Of a stretch of DNA of 11,254 nt, positions 6,183 to 11,254 are shown one piece after another. The position numbers and the translations under genes were made by a program. The notes beneath the pieces were generated by a model. That model did no database searches. It was not told the origin of the DNA and saw only the letters and a program-made list of their open reading frames with translations. This stretch comes from an uncultured Flavobacteriales bacterium (lineage in GTDB: Bacteria > Bacteroidota > Bacteroidia > Flavobacteriales > Crocinitomicaceae). Every line of letters begins with the position of its first letter. The first letter of the stretch is position 1. Location: assembly GCA_946479125.1 (NCBI GenBank), contig CAMLET010000053.1, positions 1-11,254 on the forward strand. The letters are read 5' to 3'.

Positions 6183-7886
6183 TTAAAAACTTTGCGTGAA
6201 AGAAACGGTTAAACCGCTTGATGCTGGAACAAATCGACAAACTCCACCAACACAGAACAATCCTGCACGTTGTTTACCAAAGTTTACCGAAAGTCGGGTT
6301 GCATCTTTGATCCAACCAACTGAACCTATTGCATAATGTAAACGCATATTTTCGTCTACGTTCCCATAATTGTACTGATCCATGAATCCGAAGAACCAGT
6401 GCGGAGAGATATTGTATTCCAAAACTACGGTCGCCCAGTTTCCTTTATCATTTCCTGCAAGAACAGTATTTCCCTGACTATCTTCTTTATGTACTTTCTC
6501 CGCAAATAAACCTTGTAATTCCATGCGCATAGAGTGCTTCTTGTTGAACTTGTAATTGAACTCAGCCACAGCAATACTCGTATTGATAATTCCATGAGCA
6601 TCTCCAGTTACTTTTCCAACGTCATTGTTCAAGCTAATATTGTAGTAGGAAGCATTTACATAGAAAGCCTTGCTGAATTTATAGGTAACCATTACGTTGA
6701 AATCATGCCACAGCAAACTGTCCGACATGTCGAAAGGTTTGCTTTCGTACATCACACGAGAAGAATCGTTAAGGTTGATTCCTGAGTAATGACGCATTGG
6801 CAAATAGGCAGTCGAATAATTGATGTCGATTGGAATTCCATATTTACCACCAAGTTTAGTTCCGCTCTTAATTTTATATTGGAGTGTTGCCTGGTAAGCG
6901 ATTTCACCTAATGGCTGTGTTGCATACGGATAAAGTGTTGCAACAAGATTGTAAGTATGTGTTCTGTTGAGCGCAGGCAAATAATTAATGAATAAATCTT
7001 GTAAAGCTGCTGTGCGGTCTGAACGGAAACTCATGTTGTCAACTGACTTTGCTGAAACGATGATTCCCAACCCTTTTCTGGAATAACTGAAATTAGCTAT
7101 TGCTGCATGACCATTATTATAAATATAGTTATTGTCGGCTGAAGGATCATTTTCCTTCATAATGTATTCCGCATTGAAATAGTATTTCTTGTAACGGATA
7201 TCTAATCTTCCTCCATATGCACCAACATTTTGCGGAAGCACATAACTTTCATTATCATCTGCCTGGTATTTTGAAACAAAAGAACCACCAACATTAATGT
7301 CTAATCCTGCAGAATCCAATCCCGGGAAGTAAGAATTTAAATGAAGAGAAGCATCTATACCACGAGTTAAACCTGCCGATTTAATAACTGATCCACTTTG
7401 GAATGAGTAACGCTGGTTTCCATACACAGCTTTAACTTTCAATCCTTTCATCGGGGTAAGAATGATTCGGGCACCATCCATCGCATTATCGTATCCAAGG
7501 TTGCGGTCTTCATATGCACGGAAGATCATTCCGCTTCCGAATTGTTCGTAGAAATTACCAAGTGTAATATCCACGTAATCGTTTACATATCCAACGTAAC
7601 GCATACCCAATCCCGTTCCGTCGAAACGATTCGGATATCCTTGAATTCTTGGAAGGTAAGATTCAAATCGTGCTCCGGCCTTGAAGTTTCCGTTGGTATA
7701 GAAAACGTTCATATATGAATTCAACAAACCTTTTGATGGGGGTTGTGTTGCTCCAATCAATGAATCCGGATTTAAATATTGAAATGTTGCTTCCATATTC
7801 CCAGTGATGTTTCCACCAGAAACAGATTGTCCGAGTGCTGTAAGCGACCCGGACAATGCGAATAAGGCAATGATGCTCTTTTTCAT
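6183..7886 (-). CDS. DUF6029-like outer-membrane beta-barrel protein
   Basis: 567 residues with a signal peptide (MKKSIIALFALSGSLTALGQ, cleavage after the Q). The rest is almost wholly alternating beta-strand sequence, ending in Phe (VSFTQSF), as expected of an outer-membrane barrel. The segment GNFYEQFGSGMIFRAYEDR (110-128) and the following DNAMDGARI match my memory of the DUF6029 family of Bacteroidota; the function of that family is unknown. Start: the frame can be opened at a TTG (7889), but the ATG at 7886 gives a normal signal peptide and is used here. That start lies six bases after the stop of the TlpA-like gene, so the two are surely co-transcribed. Cysteines are rare: only two, close together near the C-terminus (LFCVGGVCRF, a CxxxxC pair). 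Confidence 0.85.
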   Translation of the reverse strand: MKKSIIALFALSGSLTALGQSVSGGNITGNMEATFQYLNPDSLIGATQPPSKGLLNSYMNVFYTNGNFKAGARFESYLPRIQGYPNRFDGTGLGMRYVGYVNDYVDITLGNFYEQFGSGMIFRAYEDRNLGYDNAMDGARIILTPMKGLKVKAVYGNQRYSFQSGSVIKSAGLTRGIDASLHLNSYFPGLDSAGLDINVGGSFVSKYQADDNESYVLPQNVGAYGGRLDIRYKKYYFNAEYIMKENDPSADNNYIYNNGHAAIANFSYSRKGLGIIVSAKSVDNMSFRSDRTAALQDLFINYLPALNRTHTYNLVATLYPYATQPLGEIAYQATLQYKIKSGTKLGGKYGIPIDINYSTAYLPMRHYSGINLNDSSRVMYESKPFDMSDSLLWHDFNVMVTYKFSKAFYVNASYYNISLNNDVGKVTGDAHGIINTSIAVAEFNYKFNKKHSMRMELQGLFAEKVHKEDSQGNTVLAGNDKGNWATVVLEYNISPHWFFGFMDQYNYGNVDENMRLHYAIGSVGWIKDATRLSVNFGKQRAGLFCVGGVCRFVPASSGLTVSFTQSF

Positions 7887-7892
7887 CAAGTA

Positions 7893-8396
7893 TTATTTAC
7901 CAGTTAGTTTTTTAATTTCTTCGTAGAGTTTTTCCTCGTCACCAGGTGCGTAGCTATTGTGAGAGTATACAATTACTCCATTAGCATCAATCAGGAAAGT
8001 GTGAGGAACGTTGTTTACACCCATTGCTCTTTTGAAATCTCCGTTTGGATCTAAAAGCACAGTGTAATCCCATTCTTTTGCGTTAACATAAGGCGCAACT
8101 GATGGTTTTGTTTTTTCATCGTCGATAGACACCGCTACCAAAGTTACTCCCGTTTCAGCTTGCCACTCTTCGTACAATTCCTGAATCGTATTCAACTCTC
8201 GTTTACATGGTGAACACCAGGTAGCCCAGAAAGAGATGATAACCGGACCTTTGAAGCCCATTTCAGCAGTGTTTACCGTTTTTCCTTCAATGTCAGTCAA
8301 TTTAACAGAAGGAACTTCTTTTCCAGTACCGATTTCTTGTGCAAAAAGCGAAAACGAACATACTGCCGCCGCCAAAAATAAGGTAAGTTTTTTCAT
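7893..8396 (-). CDS. TlpA-like thioredoxin-family protein, exported
   Basis: 167 residues. Sec signal peptide (MKKLTLFLAAAVCSFSLFAQ), then a redoxin/TlpA domain (about 25-163). The active site is WCSPC (Cys61/Cys64) in FWATWCSPCKREL, and the cis-proline loop is VPHTFLID (Pro131). The insertion between the two, ending in the IDDEKTKPSVAPYV region, is usual for TlpA/ResA-like proteins. These reduce or exchange disulfides of periplasmic substrates, for example in cytochrome c maturation or repair of envelope proteins. No cytochrome gene is adjacent, so its partner is more likely encoded in this operon (inference). First gene of the operon, with a TATATTTG element about 54 bases upstream of the ATG. 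No membrane anchor apart from the signal, so it is a soluble periplasmic protein, and its electron donor must be elsewhere. Confidence 0.93.
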   Translation of the reverse strand: MKKLTLFLAAAVCSFSLFAQEIGTGKEVPSVKLTDIEGKTVNTAEMGFKGPVIISFWATWCSPCKRELNTIQELYEEWQAETGVTLVAVSIDDEKTKPSVAPYVNAKEWDYTVLLDPNGDFKRAMGVNNVPHTFLIDANGVIVYSHNSYAPGDEEKLYEEIKKLTGK

Positions 8397-8449
8397 AGTT
8401 TTATAATTTCACATTTGGCAGAACCGGTTTCAAGTATCATGCCGAGTTT

Positions 8450-8457
8450 CAAATATA
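8450..8457 (-). promoter_or_regulatory. -7 promoter element of the TlpA-DUF6029-Omp28 operon (TATATTTG)
   Basis: Exact TAnnTTTG match on the minus strand, giving an expected leader of roughly 45-50 bases before the ATG at 8396. No clear TTTG is seen at -33; the nearest is TGTG (8476-8473), rather close. Confidence 0.5.
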
Positions 8458-8619
8458 CATGCTTTGATAGTTCACACAGTTCAGTAGTTTGATTTAATTC
8501 TTGAATTCCTAAATTTTCTTCTTATCCATACAATTATTGTACTCTTAGAAATTTTGAATAGAACGTCGATTTAATAGATAAATCAATGAAAATGCTGGTT
8601 TAAGGGCTTGTGATGATAA

Positions 8620-8646
8620 AAAAGTTCTTAAAATCGTTGAACTTTT
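8620..8646. repeat. Inverted repeat AAAAGTTC-N11-GAACTTTT
   Basis: Perfect 8-bp arms (8620-8627 and 8639-8646) separated by 11 bases, about 70 bases upstream of the -7 element of the next plus-strand gene. The spacing would place the two halves about two helical turns apart, compatible with a dimeric regulator. It could also be a hairpin; no gene ends nearby on either strand that would need a terminator. Confidence 0.5.
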
Positions 8647-8715
8647 GGCTAGAAAATTGTATTCTTACCTATTATTGATTGATTAAACTGTCAAATGACC
8701 GATAGTTTTTTAGTA

Positions 8716-8723
8716 TATATTTG
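8716..8723 (+). promoter_or_regulatory. -7 promoter element of the T9SS-secreted protein gene (TATATTTG)
   Basis: Exact TAnnTTTG match 16 bases before the ATG at 8740. It lies inside the upstream extension of the frame that starts at 8695, which argues that the extension is not translated. No good -33 element is visible at the usual spacing. Confidence 0.55.
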
Positions 8724-8739
8724 TTGCAAATCCTTATTT

Positions 8740-9486
8740 ATGAATAAAATTTTTACTTTGATTTTTGCTTCTGCTTTGAGTTATGGGGTTCATGCACAAA
8801 GTGTGGTTATGAAAAATTATGACCACGTTGCTGAAACCGAAGGAACTCAAATAGGTAGTGGTGACACTATTGAAATAGATGCAAATGATACTTGGGAACA
8901 TTACGTTAAATTAAATTTTAGCGGAATAGCGATGGGTGATGTTAATTTCAGAGTTCTTGAAATTTCTTCTAATGCTTGTAGCATGGATCAAATTTGTGGT
9001 TTCTTATACCCAGATCCTGAATTTCAAGGTCTTTGCTGGTCACCTAACAGTGCGAATTATACAACTCCGTTAATGACTGATATCAATTTCGCAGCTGGCG
9101 ATACAGTCATTATGAAGCCATTAGGGATGTTTAATTGTGGTACATCTATTCATATGCGTTATTTCGTTCGTTTGGATGGAGTAGAGATTGATTCATTTGA
9201 TATTAAAGTTTCAAGTACCCTTGCAACTCCGGTTAATGAAAAAGAAGTTGTTGACATGACAGCTTATCCAAATCCTGCTAACAACACAATTACTGTTAAT
9301 ACAACTGGTGTTGACGGAGAGGTTGAAGTAAAGATTACAGATATCTTAGGAAAAGTGGTTTACAACGAAAGTGTAAATCCAATTAAGAAAATTGATGTTT
9401 CTGATTATAAGAATGGTGTTTATTTGATTACTGTTTCTGAAAACGGAAAAACGATTAGAACAAGAAGAATAGTAGTGAAACACTAA
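8740..9486 (+). CDS. Secreted protein with T9SS type A C-terminal sorting domain, unknown function
   Basis: 248 residues from the ATG at 8740. The frame extends to an ATG at 8695, but only the later start places the signal peptide (MNKIFTLIFASALSYGVHAQ) at the N-terminus. Residues 21-155 form a predicted beta-rich domain with four cysteines (80, 86, 99, 133) that I do not recognise. Residues 175-248 are a classic type IX secretion sorting domain: AYPNPANN (175-182), KITDILGKVVYN (198-209), NGVYLITV (225-232) and the basic end TRRIVVKH. The protein is thus exported by Sec, moved across the outer membrane by T9SS, and released or attached to surface polysaccharide after removal of the sorting domain (family knowledge). 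Single-gene unit with its own promoter and terminator. Confidence 0.9.
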   Translation: MNKIFTLIFASALSYGVHAQSVVMKNYDHVAETEGTQIGSGDTIEIDANDTWEHYVKLNFSGIAMGDVNFRVLEISSNACSMDQICGFLYPDPEFQGLCWSPNSANYTTPLMTDINFAAGDTVIMKPLGMFNCGTSIHMRYFVRLDGVEIDSFDIKVSSTLATPVNEKEVVDMTAYPNPANNTITVNTTGVDGEVEVKITDILGKVVYNESVNPIKKIDVSDYKNGVYLITVSENGKTIRTRRIVVKH

Positions 9487-9505
9487 TTCAGCATAAAATA
9501 TTTGG

Positions 9506-9536
9506 AAGCCTCGACTAATTTGGTCGGGGCTTTTTT
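9506..9536 (+). terminator. Strong intrinsic terminator of the T9SS-secreted protein gene
   Basis: Arms AAGCCTCGAC (9506-9515) and GTCGGGGCTT (9523-9532) pair at all ten positions, counting one U-G wobble on the plus strand. The loop is seven bases, and a run of six T follows (9531-9536). It starts 19 bases after the stop codon. Confidence 0.92.
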
Positions 9537-9691
9537 ATTGCATTTGTTTCTCATAAAAGGGTGGTCTTTTCTCTTAAGGATGCATAATCCCGAATCAGTC
9601 AGATAAAGCAAAAGAGAGTGGAAAACCAGGAAAGTGAGAATTTAAACGATTTAGCATTCCAATACTATGCGTTAACTTTACTTTAACATGC

Positions 9692-9723
9692 ATTGTATTC
9701 AATGGAAGACTTCGTTACATTTG
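9692..9723 (+). promoter_or_regulatory. Promoter of the choice-of-anchor-J/Omp28 gene (ATTG-N20-TACATTTG)
   Basis: The -7 element TACATTTG (9716-9723) matches TAnnTTTG exactly. A -33-like ATTG (9692-9695) is spaced 20 bases upstream, in the expected range. This is the most complete Bacteroidota-type promoter in the window. The ATG follows 22 bases after the element. Immediately upstream lies GTTAACTTTACTTTAAC (9671-9687), with 5-bp inverted ends. Confidence 0.65.
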
Positions 9724-9745
9724 GGTCTAATAAAATGTTAAAATT

Positions 9746-11254
9746 ATGAAAAAGGGTTTACTTACTTTATCAGGATTATTGCTTGCGGGGGCTTCGTTCT
9801 CTCAAACAATTTTTTCTGAGAACTTTGACGCTGGTACAACAATGCCTGCTGGTTGGGCACAATACAACGTTGACGGATTGACAGTTGCTTCAAACTTAAG
9901 TGCATTGAACTTCGGTTCAAATGCATGGGTGTTCAGAGCAGGTACTTCTGGTAACATGGCAACTTCAACGTCTTGGTATACACCTGCAGGTGTATCTAAT
10001 GACTGGTTGGTTACTCCAGGAATTGCAATTCCAGCTTCAGGAACTTACTTCGCTCAATTCGATGCTCAAGCGCAAGATCCTAACTACCTTGATGGATTCA
10101 AAGTTTATGTTTCTACAACAGGTAATGCTGTTGCAAACTTCGGTGCTGCGGCACTTACAGTTAATGCAGCTACATCTTCATTTGCAAATTACTCAGTTAA
10201 CTTGAGTGCGTACGCTGGTCAAACGGTTTACATCGCTATTCAAAATAACTCTAATGACATGTACTTATTGAACTTAGATAATTTCGTAGTTCGTCAACCA
10301 TCTGCTAATGATGCAATTTTGGTGAGTTCAACATTGAACCGTTACTCTGCAGTTAGTACAAACAACCAACTTTCTCTTTCTGTTAAGAATGACGGAAGTA
10401 ACACAATCACATCTTTGGATGTAACTTGGAATGATGGTACAGCTCACACATCAACAATCGCATGTAACATTGCTGCTGGTGCAACTGCAACTGTAAATCA
10501 CCCGGTGCAAGTTAACTACGCGACAGCTGTTGAAGAAAGCATCGCTATTTCAATTGATCAGGTAAATGCTTCTGCAGATCCAAACATGGGTAACAATACT
10601 GCAAGCAAATTATTCAATACTGTAAGTCAATTGGCTCCTAAGAAAGTTGTTATTGAAGAAGGAACAGGTACTTGGTGTGGATGGTGTCCACGTGGTGCTG
10701 TTGCAATGGAAGCAATGACTACTGCTCACCCGAATGACTTTATCGGAATTGCGGTTCACAATGGTGACCCAATGACAGTTACAGCTTATGATGCTGGTGC
10801 TAACTTCTCTGGATTCCCAGGTTCTAACGTCGATCGTGCTATGTTGGATCAAGGTGTATCTACTGCTGCTTTCGAATCTTACTATGATGCTAGAATTGAC
10901 TTGATCGTTCCTGCAGCTATTTCTGCTGTGAGTTCAGGTACTGGATCATCTCTAACAGTTGATGTCTCTACAACATTCTACACTCCATTTGCAGCTGCAA
11001 ACTACAAATTGGCTGTAGTTCTTACTGAAGATGATGTAACTGGAACAGGTTCTACTTACAACCAAACAAATTACTACGCTGGTGGTGCACAAGGTGCAAT
11101 GGGTGGATACGAAGCTTTGGCTAATCCAGTTCCTGCTGCAAACATGGTATACAACCACGTTGGTCGTGCATTGTTAGGAGGTTACACAGGTCAAGCTGGT
11201 TCAGTTCCTGCTACAATTACAAACGGACAAACTGCAGCTTACTCTTTCACGTAT
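9746..11254 (+). CDS. Secreted choice-of-anchor-J plus Omp28-domain protein with CGWC motif (3' end outside window)
   Basis: 503 codons are open from the ATG at 9746 to the last base with no stop, so the C-terminus is missing. Signal peptide MKKGLLTLSGLLLAGASFSQ (1-20). Residues about 22-190 (SENFDAGTTMPAGW..., NDWLVTPGIAI..., DNFVVR) form a choice-of-anchor-J/cleaved-adhesin-like jelly-roll domain. Residues about 195-285 look like a CARDB-type Ig-like domain (LSVKNDGSNTITSLDVTW). From about 298 an Omp28/thioredoxin-like domain starts with KVVIEEGTGTWCGWCPRGA, with the CxxC at Cys311/Cys314. A T9SS sorting domain is expected beyond the window (inference). Codon use is strongly biased to GGT, GCT, AAC, TAC and ACA/ACT, unlike the neighbouring genes, which suggests high expression. 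Few charged residues; Ala/Thr/Ser/Asn rich. Confidence 0.9.
   Translation, partial: MKKGLLTLSGLLLAGASFSQTIFSENFDAGTTMPAGWAQYNVDGLTVASNLSALNFGSNAWVFRAGTSGNMATSTSWYTPAGVSNDWLVTPGIAIPASGTYFAQFDAQAQDPNYLDGFKVYVSTTGNAVANFGAAALTVNAATSSFANYSVNLSAYAGQTVYIAIQNNSNDMYLLNLDNFVVRQPSANDAILVSSTLNRYSAVSTNNQLSLSVKNDGSNTITSLDVTWNDGTAHTSTIACNIAAGATATVNHPVQVNYATAVEESIAISIDQVNASADPNMGNNTASKLFNTVSQLAPKKVVIEEGTGTWCGWCPRGAVAMEAMTTAHPNDFIGIAVHNGDPMTVTAYDAGANFSGFPGSNVDRAMLDQGVSTAAFESYYDARIDLIVPAAISAVSSGTGSSLTVDVSTTFYTPFAAANYKLAVVLTEDDVTGTGSTYNQTNYYAGGAQGAMGGYEALANPVPAANMVYNHVGRALLGGYTGQAGSVPATITNGQTAAYSFTY

Larger units (their letters stand above)
8397..8739. other. Divergent intergenic region with two promoters and several inverted repeats
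   Basis: No credible gene in these 343 bases. It holds the promoter of the TlpA-like operon (minus, 8450-8457) and that of the T9SS-secreted protein gene (plus, 8716-8723). Between them lie three small dyads: TACAATTATTGTA (8529-8541), GATTTA/TAAATC (8568-8573 and 8579-8584), and AAAAGTTC/GAACTTTT (8620-8627 and 8639-8646). Such dyads are frequent in AT-rich DNA; the last is the most convincing. Confidence 0.6.

Noticed and set aside
7887..7889. TTG start giving MMKKSI for the DUF6029-like protein
   Set aside because: The next codon is an ATG (7886) that yields a normal signal peptide; the upstream TTG is not needed.
8695..8739. N-terminal extension MTDSFLVYICCKSLF of the T9SS-secreted protein
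   Set aside because: It would bury the signal peptide and overlaps an exact TAnnTTTG promoter element.
9921..10205. Plus-strand open frame of 94 codons inside the last gene
   Set aside because: It is out of frame within the choice-of-anchor-J coding sequence, and its Leu/Gln-rich product reflects the shifted reading of biased codons.
10610..11158. Minus-strand open frames opposite the last gene
   Set aside because: They are antisense to the conserved Omp28 domain and have a Ser/Cys/Thr-rich shadow composition.

Overview
The window looks like a chromosomal segment of a marine or freshwater Bacteroidota, most likely Flavobacteriales and possibly Fluviicola/Crocinitomicaceae-like. This placement is inference. 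It rests on AT-rich DNA, several lipoproteins with Bacteroidota-style lipoboxes, a type IX secretion (T9SS) C-terminal sorting domain, a DUF6029-type protein, Omp28-type proteins, start codons mostly without a clear Shine-Dalgarno site, and several exact matches to the Bacteroidota -7 promoter element TAnnTTTG. No rRNA, tRNA, CRISPR array, transposase, phage gene or recognisable defence cluster was seen.

Layout. Positions 1-861 (+) hold the C-terminal end of a large predicted outer-membrane beta-strand-rich protein of unknown function. A convergent intergenic region (862-1075) follows, with a C-rich triple repeat and a long hairpin terminator. Next is a large M1 metallo-aminopeptidase lipoprotein (1076-3763, -), divergent from an orphan biotin carboxyl carrier protein (3905-4378, +). 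A bidirectional terminator separates this from a tiny Cys-containing lipoprotein (4454-4672, -). A 67-residue conserved-looking small protein (4817-5020, -) comes next and has its own terminator.

The central unit is a three-gene minus-strand operon running from a TATATTTG promoter near 8450 to a terminator near 5140. It encodes a TlpA/thioredoxin-like protein (WCSPC), a DUF6029-like outer-membrane protein, and an Omp28-like lipoprotein with a CTNC motif. Two plus-strand genes for exported proteins follow. The first (8740-9486) has a T9SS sorting domain and a strong terminator. The second (from 9746) runs off the window end: it combines a choice-of-anchor-J-like domain with an Omp28 domain carrying CGWC, and was recovered by reading the open frame directly because it has no stop inside the window.

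Almost everything here acts in the cell envelope: surface or periplasmic proteolysis, thiol-redox proteins, outer-membrane barrels and secreted proteins. The best candidate for an undescribed system is the TlpA-DUF6029-Omp28 operon, which may link a periplasmic thiol reductase, an outer-membrane barrel and a thioredoxin-like lipoprotein. That functional link is inference; only the gene order and motifs are visible.
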